64,000 nucleotides of DNA, taken from Blastobasis lacticolella (Eukaryota; Arthropoda; Insecta; Lepidoptera; Blastobasidae). Below the pieces are notes generated by a model. The model saw nothing but the letters and a program-made list of their open reading frames with translations, had not been told where the DNA came from and searched no databases. The DNA lies in the NCBI GenBank assembly GCA_905147135.1, contig LR990059.1, positions 17,423,138-17,487,137 on the forward strand, written 5' to 3'. Positions 1 through 11,057 of this stretch are shown one piece after another. Made by a program: the position numbers and the translations under genes. The stretch's first letter is position 1; each line of letters starts with the position of its first letter.

Positions 1-1377
1 ACCGAAACAGGTGGAAATCTGAAGGTGCAATGTCAGGACTATACGGCGGATGCATTAACACCTCCTAGCCAAACTCTCTTAATTTTTGCTGAGTGGTTAA
101 AAATGTGTGAGGTCTAGCGTTATCATGATGAAAAACCACACCCCTTCTGTTGATTAATTCCGGCCGCTTAATCTCAACTTCTTGCTTTAATCTTATCAGT
201 TGTTCGCAGTAGAGTTCTGAATCGATGGTCCTGCCTGGTGGTAACAGCTCATAATGAATGATGCCCTTCCAATCCCACCACACACACAGCATCACCTTGT
301 TGCAAGTTAAAACGGGTTTCGCCACAGTCTGTGAAGCCTGACTAGCCTTTGACCATGACCTTTTTCGCACGTTCTTGTCTTTTTTTTTTTTTTTTTTGCG
401 CCCAACGCATAGGAAATGGGCACCCTCCGGTATAGCGGTTGGGAGGGAGGAGGTGAACTCTCATGAGTACCAGCCCGCCGGCCGGACTGGTTATGCACGA
501 CTCGCCAAAAGAACCTAGGCGCATACGTACTAAACACCCCCTGGGAGCACCTGTAGCCATAAGGGCCTTTCAGGTTTCATCGGATGCTACACCCCGTAGG
601 GACGGGGTGCGCTCAACGTCACTCCTTACGGAGCATACGCTGGAGAATTTATAGCGAGACCCCAGAAGGGGGTCCCGCTGCTGTGGGTTGGGATTGGGGG
701 CCTACGGGGGCCGCTGAAACGGCATGGAGGGGCTCTGTCGAGTCGTCCTGAGCCTCCAGGAGGAGGTTCAGGGCGCTCGACAGTTCGTCGGGGGGATCCG
801 TGAGGACGTGTCTCGGTCTCCGTACCACGTGGCCGGAGACTGGGCGGGGAGCGTAGGCTGCTGCCTCTCGCACGAGCGGGTTGGGACGTTCTTGTCGTAC
901 GTGATCCACTTTTCATCACCAGTTATCAATTTCTTCAAAAATGGATCGGTTTCATTACGTCGTAATAAAGAATAACAAATGAGTACACGGTTCAATAAGT
1001 TTCTTTCAGAGAGCTCGTGAGGTACCCAAATATCGAGCATTTATGTGTACCCATTTTTTTTCAAATGCACCAAAACTGTTTTGTGGTCAATTCCCAGTTC
1101 TTCAGCTACGTCGTAACTACTGATATGCCGATCTTGCTCCACCTTTTTAAAAATAGCATCCATTTTATCCGTAACAGGGCGACCAGAGCGACGTGCATCT
1201 TTGACATCAAAATTTCCGGATTGAAAACGCTTAAACCAAATTTGTGCTACTCTCACTCACAGACACTGCATTAGGTCCATAAACATCGCAAATATTTTTC
1301 GCGGCTTGCGTTGCATTTTTACATTTTTTGTGGTAAAATTTTAAAATGTATCTAATTTCTTTATTAGATTCTCTCAT
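1..1377 (-). pseudogene. mariner (DD34D) transposase pseudogene, interrupted
   Basis: Tc1/mariner transposase read right to left. The start codon lies at 1375-1377 (MRESNKEIRYILKFY), followed by the helix-turn-helix region (WFKRFQSGNF...SGRPV) and the first catalytic Asp in GDEKWITYD. After a nested insert come the second Asp in HHDNARPH and the third in APSDFHLF near base 1. The second and third Asp are 34 residues apart, which defines mariner proper (DD34D). Breaks: a 4-base insertion near 1255-1260 shifts the frame, a Trp codon has become TAG after KLREFG (around 65-70), and a 506-bp retrotransposon fragment sits at 380-885. The C-terminal end and left inverted repeat lie outside the window; the right end is probably near 1480-1490 but I could not pair it with a repeat. 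An inactive relic. Confidence 0.9.
380..885 (-). mobile_element. 5'-truncated R1-type LINE fragment nested in mariner
   Basis: On the minus strand this segment ends in a poly(A) tail (T run at 380-397). It is flanked by an exact 11-bp target-site duplication, ACGTTCTTGTC, at 369-379 and 886-896, inside the mariner codons for YDKNV. Upstream of the tail is a version of the 3' UTR fold seen in the telomeric elements of this window: GTTTAGTACG pairs with CGTGCATAACC (526-530 with 495-499). About 250 bp of probable ORF2 C-terminal coding sequence precede it, without a recognisable domain. It is a typical 5'-truncated LINE insertion. Confidence 0.75.
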
Positions 1378-2738
1378 CTTGATGGTAAGAAAAACAAATG
1401 AAAATCACGCATTTTCATAATTTGAATTTGGAATTATCTTCTTTAAAATTTAAACTTTTAAATGATACCAAAACCAGCCAGGTACAAATAGTATAGCCAA
1501 AGAGGTTTTATTACAAGTTCATACATACTATATGCGAAAAGACTTTTTCCCCAACCTAATGGATTTTCAAAGATTTGTTGCAAGAAATTAAAATAAATAA
1601 GTGTTCATAAATATTAGTAATTAAGGTCAAACTTTATTTGTTAATAGCAGAGATAGTTTATTAGTAGTAAAGAATTAAAGTTTTTAATTAAAATTTATTT
1701 ATTTAACATTTTATTGCACACAGTAAAATACATAGAGAAACATCATACATATAGACGACACAACAGGCACTACTCTTAACCTTATAAATACTCTTAATCT
1801 TATGAATACTCATAAAAGGTCCAAATAAGTATTTTAAGGATTGTTTAAGTATTTTATTTTAACTGTTATTGTTTGAAGACTGAATTTACGAAAAACTAAG
1901 ATTAGTTAGTGCGAGTATTTAGATTTCGTACATCTTTTACCAAATATTTGTAATTTTTATTATAGAGTTAATATATAATATACATGTTATGGGAATGTAA
2001 TTATATTACTTTCATGATCTTATTTTGAGTTTCTTTGTATGTTTCGTAAATAAAGCTATTATTTTTTGATAAATATAGTTTTAAACTTTTAATGCATGTC
2101 GTTCTTAATACTACCCCAACTAACTTTTATTTGAGCTTTATTGTATATCTGATATGGTGTTAAGTTTAGATAAATTTTAACTGCTGGGTGTTTTCCGTGG
2201 GTCTTTATTGTAATTTTCATTATCCGCAAATTCTATACATATTTTTTAGCAAAAGTATAGATCCGCTACGTGTCGAGTTTTTATATGTTATTTAAATTTG
2301 CATAAGCTTTAAAAATGTTTGTGTGATTGACTTTAATTAAGCGATTTTTTAAATACCATGGAAATTACACAGAGTACACATTTCCTAAGAACCACCCATA
2401 AAAAATATTTTAGAACCAAGCCAATTACAGGTCCTTGCTAGTAACAACAAAATAAAAATAAAAAGGAAAGAAAAACTGCACGCAATAATATGATGACAGA
2501 ATACAAGATGAAATTATTGCGTACCCCAGAAATAAAAGAAAATAAGGATGAATGTGCTTATATTATTCACAATTAAGTACATTGTACGCTGCCGACAACA
2601 ACCCATTTCATACAAACTACTCTGTGAATAAGATAATAAATATGCCCACCGCACTAAACTAGACATGAAGCAGAAAAAAAAATGTAGGTGGTAACAATTC
2701 AAAGAGTACCGTCAAAAAAGACCGAGTCAACCACCGCC
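1378..2738. other. AT-rich non-coding stretch
   Basis: Apart from the probable mariner right end near 1480, I see no reading frame with recognisable motifs and no RNA gene. The A/T-rich segment around 2400-2470 may be the 3' end of the minus-strand LINE fragment that follows, but no clear tail or target-site duplication supports that. Confidence 0.5.
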
Positions 2739-3248
2739 TCACTGTTTCCAATTTAGTGTTAAATAAATCAATGTCGCTCTCTTTGCACAACCCATTGAAA
2801 AAGTTACAAGCGCGCCATAGAAATGTGTTTCGCCTGTAGTTTGTGGAAGCATTACTGATAAAATATAATTAGCACGCAGGGCCCTATTGGGGGGGCCGAG
2901 TGAAATTTCCTGCAGAAGACGGGGGCTATCAATCACGCCAGATGTAATTTTTAAAAGAAACACTACCTTTGCAGTCTCACGCCTCTTATACAAAGGTAAA
3001 AGGTGGTGCTTCCTGCAAAGACGAATGTAATCTTTAGAGCTAAAACAGCCCATGGTACGAAAACATAAATATCGTACAAATATTTTCTGGATGTTTTCAA
3101 TTCGGCTAATATATGTGGCATAGCAAGGGTTCCACACCTGAGAAGCATACTCTAAATGGCTTCTAACATATGTGCAGTACAATACCTTAAAAGTTTTAAT
3201 ACAAGTGAAATCCTTAGACGCCCGCATGATGAAACCCAATGCCCTAGA
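2739..3248 (-). pseudogene. Jockey-like LINE ORF2, C-terminal fragment
   Basis: A minus-strand frame of about 170 residues matches the region after the reverse transcriptase in Jockey-type LINE proteins: RALGFIMRASKDF, then LYCTYVRSHLEYASQVWNP, then ISRIENIQKIFVRYLCFR. No catalytic RT motif is present, so this is a 5'-truncated relic. Its upstream border coincides with the terminal sequence of a hAT-type element at about 3250. No function remains. The clade is assigned from residue patterns only. Confidence 0.75.
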
Positions 3249-3249
3249 G

Positions 3250-4215
3250 CAGGGATCCCAAACTATTTTGGACAAGTGACCCCTTTTCCAAAATGATCTG
3301 TTACCTCAGACCCCCATGGCCAAATTACCTACTTTAATTATCAACCCCCTTATTCATAATGGTCCGCTAACTTAAAACAGATGATGGAAAAGCGATAAGG
3401 TATTTTTCAGCAATGTTCCACAATGTAGGATACTGTGTTTCAATGTTACGTTGCAACCAGAACTTCTGATAGCCTTGGTTGAACTTCTGCTTAAGCTCTT
3501 CGTCTGTGCTGATGGTAATCAACTCTTCTTGCATTATCACATTGGCTTCTTCTATAGCTGTGGTATTGTACGGATTTATTATCCATTGAGGAATTTGTAA
3601 ATTTAAAAGATCCTCAAACCTCTCCGTAAAATCCTTGTATAATGCCTCCAAGTGAGTGACATATAATAAAATGTCATCATCTTGAAGCATTTTTGGTAAT
3701 TTTGACAAATGCGGAAACTGCGAATATTCCTTTCTGCCTAAATTTAGTTTATAAAGGATTAGTTTGCCCAGGAAGGCCGATATTATTGATTTTGTTTTAA
3801 TCAAGTTAAGATCGTCACCATGCATTTGCAAATTAACTTTGTTGAACATTCCAAAGATATCAGTAAAGTAATAAATATCTGTTTTACAATTGTTCAGATT
3901 TTCTTTTAAATTCGGATCTATTTCTTGTAAAAACTCCAACACAGATTCAAAAATGGCTGCAAATCTTTCTAAGCAAGAGCCCTTTTGATAGCCAGCTAAC
4001 TTCAGTGTGCAGAAGCAATCGAGTAAAGACTTCGTCGATTTCCTCACATTGCTGAGCAATTACCGAGAGTTCAAAGAATTGCTTCGAATTCGCTTCACTT
4101 CTTGTTGATAGCATTTATTACATATTGTAAAGACTTATGCAATCTAGGACTTAGCTTTTTTGCTACTAAATGCTGCTGTGAATCACGCAGTGAATGACCA
4201 GTACATCAGGCAGTT
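3250..4215 (-). pseudogene. hAT-type (ZBED5-like) transposase relic
   Basis: The clearest frame (3367-4059, 230 codons) contains LEFLQEIDPNLKENL, EDLLNLQIPQWIINPY, then EELKQKFNQGYQKFWLQ and a final LIAFPSS. This is the C-terminal dimerisation half of hAT transposases of the ZBED5/SCAND3 type. Farther upstream (4060-4215) other frames still show IHCVIHS-like residues of the catalytic core, so the gene is frameshifted. The left end starts CAGGGATCCCAAACTATTTTG, resembling hAT termini. It ends just after the FPSS block, where the normal protein continues. I found no matching right terminal repeat or 8-bp duplication. Confidence 0.75.
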
Positions 4216-4312
4216 GTCGCTTTAACACACACAAACACACACACACACCCACACCCACACACACACACCCACACCCACACCCACACCCACACCCACCTAC
4301 ACACACAGAGAG
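4208..4312. repeat. (CA)n/(CCCACA)n microsatellite
   Basis: A run of CACACA with interspersed CCCACA units, ending in CACAGAGAGA. Confidence 0.95.
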
Positions 4313-5159
4313 ATCTTTCTCTTATCTCATATTTTTATTAAAAAAAGAGAATAGATAAGTAAGCGCATATCCTTTACCATTACCGAAAATTTCTTCTACA
4401 TTTACAAACTATTACTTATGCCAAAGAATAATAGGACCACGCTCAGTCCGAATCAACTGACAGTGGTAGAAAATATAAAATGTGGATATGGCAATATCTA
4501 CTGGATAATCTGTCCTTGTCAGTCATTGACCATTATTATTTAGGCGACCCGCACACTGGAACGCAGCACCGTACAGTTGTGCGTGACATGCGTTAGTGCG
4601 TGGCATAAAGGTATTTGAGCTGTCATCGGTTTCTATGGAAATTACTCATAGTCGAACACACTGAAAACGCATCCACGCGCGTTCGTGCGGATCCGTCGTT
4701 TTTTTCAATGACACATTTGACACGGGCTGCGGGTCAGATAAGTTTTTGGCGCTGTACTTTCTACATAAAAAGGCGTCAAATAGGCCGCTGCTGTGAAGTG
4801 AGGTCTCCAGGATTGTCAAATAGGTATTCCGTTACTCAGTTCTCTAATTATTTTTCGCCTAAATAATATAATTTTATGAAAAGATTATAACAATTTGGAG
4901 AATTCCTAAATTTTTTATTGTATATAAAACAATATAAAAATTACACATATTTCCAAATTTCGCCAGAATGAATGCTGCGCGCCAATTGCCTCAACAATAT
5001 TTTTCAAACCAGTCAAATTCTTTGTTATGACTTTTATGAATGACGTTCTATGACGGATAAAAGACATGGCATTAGTTGCCATACAGAGTTTTTTTTTTTT
5101 AAAGCTATTAGGACTAAGCGTGGTCCTACTATATACATAAAGTTACTATGAACTTACTC
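4313..5159. other. unassigned sequence before the first telomeric tract
   Basis: No convincing gene. 4535-4830 is more GC-rich and could be a decayed mobile element, but I recognise no terminal repeats or protein motifs. A short T run lies at 5090-5100. Confidence 0.4.
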
Positions 5160-5211
5160 TTAGGTTAGGTTAGGTTAGGTTAGGTTAGGTTAGGTTAGGT
5201 TAGGTTAGGTT
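5160..5211 (+). repeat. (TTAGG)n telomeric repeat, about 10 units
   Basis: Perfect TTAGG units leading into the 5' end of retrotransposon copy A. TTAGG is the ancestral insect telomeric repeat. Confidence 0.97.
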
Positions 5212-5686
5212 GGGGTGCTGGGTCGGGTAACCTCCTCGTGTGCCCGGTTTGTTATTGTTCCCTTTGGGTTACGACCCGGAGGAAGAGTAGCATGATCGGG
5301 ATGGTGCACCCTGGGCGCTTGGTTATTAACTTCCCATAAAGGATCTTGGTAGCCAAGTGGCAGATAACCCGACGTCGCTTTTCTCTCCTCCTCTGCTTTC
5401 AGAGGACCCGAGAGAGGAGCCGATCCTCTCTCGTCGCCTGTTGGCACTTGGGATGAGGATCCAAACCGTAACCCTGACTTAGACCGGCTGTTCACAGTTC
5501 GGGGTCTGGACCGGGAGACCTGTCCTTTTCAGGATAGGTTACGTGGTGGGAAACCACTATAAAAAATATCCCTGCAGATACTTGGAGCCCCCTACAGTAA
5601 CAAACTCCGTTGCGAGGTTGCCTGAGATGGGCGGTGATCAGTTTTTTGGGAGGGTTTTCGCTGCGAAAAAATCCTCCTAGCATGAC

Positions 5687-8091
5687 ATGTCGACGAATAA
5701 AGATAATTACCCCAGGAGGGTACCGACGCCAACGGCGGAGGAGAATCCCTCTCCGGCTTCGCTTGCGAAACCGAGCTGCCCCGTCTTATCTGGGGGGGGC
5801 AATTCCTCGATTAGTGTTTTGTTGCCCGTGAAGGGCGGTGTTATTTTTGAACCTGAGAAGGGACCCCTTGGCCAAGGCCGTATTGGCCCTACTGGTGATG
5901 AATCTGCCTCTTTGAACGTTGACAGTTGCCCTGGACTGGGCGGAGAACCAATCGTGACTGGCCCCAGAAGGGGCGGTGCTGGCAGCGCCTCTGCGTCATG
6001 CGTCGTTGTGGGGCCCGAAATGGGCTCTGGGTCTGACATAGACGCCCCATACCTTGAAGAGAAGAGGGATGGGGCCAAGTCTTCATCCACGAGCCGGAAG
6101 GGTAATTGAGCCCTGGACAAAGTGCGCTCGGTGCGCCGCTCTGGTCGCCAACCATATAGCCAAGCACGGGCTACTGAAAAGGACGCTCCGGAGGCTGGCC
6201 GTTCGGACTCTTCTGACTCCAAAACGAGCCAGGAAAGTCGGCCTAGGTCGGTGATACTCCCACTGCATGCACCGCCCAAGACCTACAGAAAACGCCAACT
6301 TGCAAAGAGTAACCTACATACCGGATGGAGTGATGCTGGGTCAAGTGGTGACTCGGCCTCCGCACCAAAACCTAAGCCGAAAAGGCTCTGTGGTGCGTCT
6401 CGCTCCGAGACTGATCCCGGTTCATATCTGGACCCCGAGGAGGAGATGGCCGGAATGGTTGACGCAATGCAGAAGGCAATGGATGCCAGATTAAATGATG
6501 CAGCGGTCGTTGGCTCGGAAATCCAGCTGGCCTCCGTGCTTCAGACGCAAGTGCAAGAAGGCGTGGCGGTGATCGAACGGGTGGCAGCCAGATCCAAAAA
6601 CCTTAAAGGCACGTTCGTTCGTGCCCTTAAGGATGCTGCAGCGACTATTGCGATGGCCGTGGAAATATTAAAAAGCGTACCTCTAGCGATGAGATGAATT
6701 TGTTGCAGTTGGCCAACTCTCAGCAACAGGAGGAGATCTCTCAACTACGCAAGGAATTGAGCGACCTCAAAACCGAGGTACAGCGTGAGCGAACGGCTTG
6801 CCAGGAAACCCTTGCTGATTCTTCGCAAAATCCAGCCCAGAACGACGAACTGAGGCGCGACATCATGGTCCAGGTTGGAGCTATGGTGAATGCACGCCTT
6901 GAAAACTTGGAGGGACGTCTCCTACCGGAAAAGCGACTTCGGCCTCCTCTGGTGGCGGACAAAGCAAGGGTCACAGTATCGGAAATCCCTGTGATAACAG
7001 AAGCAGTGCCTACAGGAGCCTCGGTTATTAAAGGTAAACCAAAAAAGAAAAAGAAAGGGAAAAAGACGAGCAGCGGCATCGCGACGCGGTCCGGCGCGGC
7101 AGCTCCACCAGCGTCAGTAGCTGTGCCACCAGTACTACTCCCGGTATTACCGCAACAGGCTGTTAATCAAGGATGGACTACAGTTGCCAAACGGGGTGCA
7201 AATAAGACAGCAAATGGTCAGCCCACTCAGACACGGCGGTCTCCAAATCTCCGTCCACCACGTTCGTCAGCCATTGTGTTGGCTCTTCAACCTGGGGCCG
7301 AACAAAAAGGATCGACATACGCAGCAGTAGTTGGGGAGGCCAGACAGAAGATTAACCTGTCTGACTTCCAGATCAGCGGCGTAAGGTTTAAGCAGACTGC
7401 TACTGGAGCAACCTTAATTGAGGTGCCTGGGGAGAGTAGCTCGAGTAAAGCCGATTCCCTTGCCGAGAAACTGAGGCAGGTACTGGACCCTAATATCGTC
7501 CGGGTAACCAGACCGACCAAGTCTGCAGAAATGCGCATCACGGGACTGGATGACTCAGTGTCTGCCGAGGAGGTCGCGGCTGCTGTTGCGAAGACTGGGG
7601 AGTGCACATTTGAATCGGTAAAGTGCGGAGAAATCCGTAAAGATTCTAACTGTATTGGAACTGTTTGGGTGCGTTGTCCTGTAGCTGCAGCTAACAAAAT
7701 AGTTAGGGTCCACCGCCTCCTCGTAGGTTGGGTGTCGGCCAGCGTCAAGATCCTAGAGGCTCGACCTCTTAGGTGTTACCGATGTCACCTTATAGGACAC
7801 GTTTCTGGGAAGTGCACAGAGGCAGTCGATCGCAGCTCTCAATGCTACCGCTGCAGCCAACCAGGCCATAAAGCGGCCGCATGCTCTGCAGCGCCACACT
7901 GTTCTGTGTGCGCCGCGACAAACAAGCCAGCAGAACATAGACTTGGCGGTGTACTGTGCACCGCTACTTCTATTAATAAGTTTAGGCGTAATATCACAGC
8001 TAATAATAAAACTCAGCTGCCGGCCGCTCCTGTTACGAACTCAATTAACGCTCGTAACGGAACCAAGGAGAACCAAATCATGGAAATGTAA
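5687..8091 (+). pseudogene. copy A ORF1 (gag-like zinc-knuckle protein), frameshifted
   Basis: The start ATG at 5687 gives MSTNKDNYPRR. Coding continues in three frames: 5687-6109, about 6122-6697, then 6694-8091, so there are two frameshifts. The last part carries a coiled coil (QQQEEISQLRKELSDLKTE), a basic linker (KPKKKKKGKK), an RRM-like region (TKSAEMRITGLDDSVSAEEV) and three zinc knuckles: CYRCHLIGHVSGKC, CYRCSQPGHKAAAC, and a CX2C...HX4C-like third unit starting CSVCAATNKPAEH. ORF1 proteins of this class bind the element RNA and, in Bombyx SART1, help bring it to telomeres. The stop TAA (8089-8091) is separated by TCA from the ORF2 ATG. Confidence 0.88.
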
Positions 8092-8241
8092 TCAATGGCC
8101 CTCCTACATTTTCTACAGGGGAACTTGAACCACTGTTCTGCTGCTCAGGACCTACTGTTTCAGAGCATAGTAGAGTGGGGAATCCATGTAGCGATCGTAG
8201 CGGAGCCATATCTGGTTCCATTAAGAGATGACTGGATAAGT

Positions 8242-10136
8242 AAATAATAAAAAAATAAAAAGTTTATTAAATCTTGTGGAATACATTTCAATTTTAGAGT
8301 TAAAAAACACGTAAAAGGTAAAAATAAAAATATTTTTTGCCTGAGCTAGGATAATATGATACCCTGTGTTTCAGGCATGAAATTACAGATCTTAAATTAA
8401 CAAAGAATGGTTTTCTATACATATTAAAATAATCACTAGCAAAATATGACGAAGTACACATGTATTATATCATAAATTAACTTAGAAACTAAAAGTAGGT
8501 AATATTTTCATTATAAAAGATATTCGCGTCAGCAAAAAGATTCTATACTGGCAAACAATATGTTCGTTATGTGCATGTTTGCACTTTAGGTATCTTATGA
8601 TTAGAGGTTAGTGGGACAGCGCGCGGTTATTGCGGGGCTAGTAACAAATATAGGAACTATCTACCTATAACATAATGTAAATTAAAAATAACATATTAAC
8701 GTTAAAACTAATATCTATCAATGCTTATCATTTTTTGGCGCCCTCATAATCTATTGTATTTATATATCTCTTCTCGGCCATTATCTTAGCGGGGCACTCA
8801 GTGGCACCCGTATTATGGTTGCTCGGCTTTTTGAAGCGCGAGCACGTTGCGCATTTTGGAGGCTCCGCTTTCTTTGTGCATTCGTTTTGTGAGTGACCTA
8901 GATCACCGCAATGGCCGCACGTGATGTCTATCTGACGACAAGTCTTAGCTGCGTGCCCATACTGCTGACACTTATAACACCTGGTGACAAGAGTGAAGTC
9001 TCTGACAGGGCAGGAAGACCAGTTCACGAATACTCTATCTTGAGTTATAAGCGCCTTACGTATAAGAGCAGGTACTTCTATTATGTAATTGCAGGTCTCA
9101 GCATCCTTTTTTCCCGACTTATGGCTTAACTTAACGGATGTTAAAAAGGTCTCAAGTGTCATATCAATCTTTTCAGCCAGGTTTTGATGAAAGATGCATT
9201 TGATGACTTCGGGCTCTTGCATCGCCACGGGTACTCCGATAACTACAATTCTCGGCTTGCGTTTGTTGGGTTCATCTACAGTGAGACCAGAGGATGTCAG
9301 CTGGATAGACTGTTTTAGCTTCTCAACGTCGCTTTTGTTGTCAGTGCTGATTATGACCCCACCATTCTTCGTCTTACGTAAACCTCTCACGTGTAGTTTC
9401 ATTTCTTCCGGACGTATGAGTTTTTGGACAAGTGATTTGGTTTCTGTGCTGGACTGCTGTTTGTTGTCTGGATAAATGGCAATAGCGCTCACGTTAGTGG
9501 GCTTGATAAAGTCATTTTCCCTTTTTTTAACCATATCAGCGAAGGATGCCCTACCTGTAGGCTGTGAGAACTCCCCAATGCTGTGCTTTAGCTCTTGAAG
9601 TTGCTGTGATAGGTCGAGTTTATCTTGTAAAGTTTCAAGTCTAAGATGCACTTGAGCTGCATTTTTCTTAAGAGCTTGGTACTGTACAGCCATTTGCGAA
9701 GTCCCACTACCAATCTTCCTGCACAAGTTGTTTATTCTCAGCTTCTGGTCAGTATTTAGCTTCCCTTCAGCTGATATAGCGCAAACTTCGTTCAGGTACT
9801 GTTCAATCGACTGCATCCAGTGTTGTATCTCAGGCGTCGACACAATTTCACACGTTTCCTCCACGGCACGTTGTGGAGTGCAGGGCACAGGACGGAGACG
9901 AGGAGGGCTGCGCCCCATTAAACGTTCCATTTTGTTTTAATAAATAGCACGAAATGTTATTTTGAATAAAAGAAAAACTGCATTATAATATTTACAAATT
10001 GTCACAAATAATTTAGTTTGGCACTTTATTACTGAGTACGATCAAATAAAAACGAGGTCACGATTCCGCAAGCGATTACTTAATTAAATATTAGACACGT
10101 CCGAACCGAACGGTGCCATCTGTAGGTAATTCTCTA
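8242..10136 (-). mobile_element. ORF1-only retroelement nested in copy A
   Basis: An 1.9-kb insert that splits the copy A ORF2 cleanly: the reading frame before it (DDWIS) continues directly after it (DRDGLVAI). On the minus strand it holds one 400-codon frame, a long AT-rich 3' region and AATAAA near its end (8270), and ends in A/T-rich sequence. No endonuclease or RT follows the ORF. This resembles HAL1-type non-autonomous elements that keep only ORF1. The target duplication is very short (possibly AGT), so the exact ends are uncertain by a few bases. Confidence 0.75.
8728..9930 (-). CDS. zinc-knuckle ORF1 protein of nested retroelement
   Basis: A complete 400-residue frame starting MERLMGRSPPRLRPVPC. 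Residues about 100-140 are coiled-coil-like (LRLETLQDKLDLSQQLQELK). Residues about 175-225 (KLHVRGLRKTKNGGVIIS) look like the nucleic-acid-binding region of I/Jockey-type ORF1 proteins. Three zinc motifs lie at residues 318-331 (CYKCQQYGHAAKTC), 338-351 (CGHCGDLGHSQNEC) and 360-379 (CATCSRFKKPSNHNTG..EC). The open frame implies recent activity or selection on the protein. It is not related in sequence to the SART-like ORF1s around it; the zinc-knuckle layout is closer to the minus-strand telomeric element at 50138-50640. It probably binds its own RNA and depends on another element's ORF2. Confidence 0.8.
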   Translation of the reverse strand: MERLMGRSPPRLRPVPCTPQRAVEETCEIVSTPEIQHWMQSIEQYLNEVCAISAEGKLNTDQKLRINNLCRKIGSGTSQMAVQYQALKKNAAQVHLRLETLQDKLDLSQQLQELKHSIGEFSQPTGRASFADMVKKRENDFIKPTNVSAIAIYPDNKQQSSTETKSLVQKLIRPEEMKLHVRGLRKTKNGGVIISTDNKSDVEKLKQSIQLTSSGLTVDEPNKRKPRIVVIGVPVAMQEPEVIKCIFHQNLAEKIDMTLETFLTSVKLSHKSGKKDAETCNYIIEVPALIRKALITQDRVFVNWSSCPVRDFTLVTRCYKCQQYGHAAKTCRQIDITCGHCGDLGHSQNECTKKAEPPKCATCSRFKKPSNHNTGATECPAKIMAEKRYINTIDYEGAKK

Positions 10137-10978
10137 GTGATCGCGACGGGCTTGTGGCTATTGCCACTAATTGCGTCGCTGGTTCCCAATCCTTTACCCT
10201 GGTAGAGAGAGGCTGTGGTTTTGTGGCAGCCCAGTTGGGTGATATAACGGTTATTAGGATTTACTTCTCCCCAAACCGCAGCCTTGCAGAATTTGAGAGT
10301 TTTCTGACCCAGGTGGAGAATTTCATCCGGCGAAGAGCCTCCAACACTGTTCTTGTTGCGGGAGATTTTAATGCAAAATCAGTGGCGTGGGGATCTCCGG
10401 TTACAGATGTTCGGGGCGAAGCCGTAGAGGAGTGGGCTTCATCATGTGGTCTCTCATTAGTCAACCAAGGCGCAGTCCCCACGTGCGTGCGACGACAGGG
10501 TTCCTCTATTGTTGATATTACTTTTGCGAGCCCTGCTTTAGTACGCCGAATCCAGGACTGGGTAGTCGTGGAGGATGTTGAGACCATGTCAGACCATCGC
10601 TACATACGATGGGGCATCTCCACTCTTAATGCAAGCCCAAACTGGTTGCGTCAGCCGGGTTCTAGTTCTAATGACCCTCGGTGGAACCTGAAGCGACTTG
10701 ATAACGAAGTGCTCACTTTAGCTGCTCAGGTTCAAGCATGGAATCCCATACCACAGACCCCAATAACTGTTGACTTGGAGGCTGAGTGGTTTCGTAGTGC
10801 AATGACAAATATTTGCGACGCGTCAATGCCCCGCTCCAGACCCTTTGGCCCCAAAACAAGGGTATACTGGTGGTCTGCCGAGCTCGCGCAAATGCGTGTA
10901 GCCTGCACAACGGCGAGACGCAATTACACATTCAACCGTCAATGCGATACCTTGGGCTGATGTTGGATAGTCGATGGT

Positions 10979-11057
10979 ATGTATGTATGTATGTAAACTC
11001 TTTATTGCATGTAAAAAGAAATACAGTAGGTAGAAAAATATCATTTTACAAAGCAAA
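10979..11057 (-). mobile_element. 79-bp LINE/SINE 3' tail fragment
   Basis: On the minus strand it ends AATAAAGAGTTTACATACATA with a tetranucleotide (ACAT)n tail. It is flanked by a 6-bp duplication, GATGGT, at 10973-10978 and 11058-11063. A short 5'-truncated insertion in the copy A ORF2. Confidence 0.75.

Noticed and set aside
4208..4312. CRISPR-like or satellite array
   Set aside because: Simple CA dinucleotide microsatellite without spacers.
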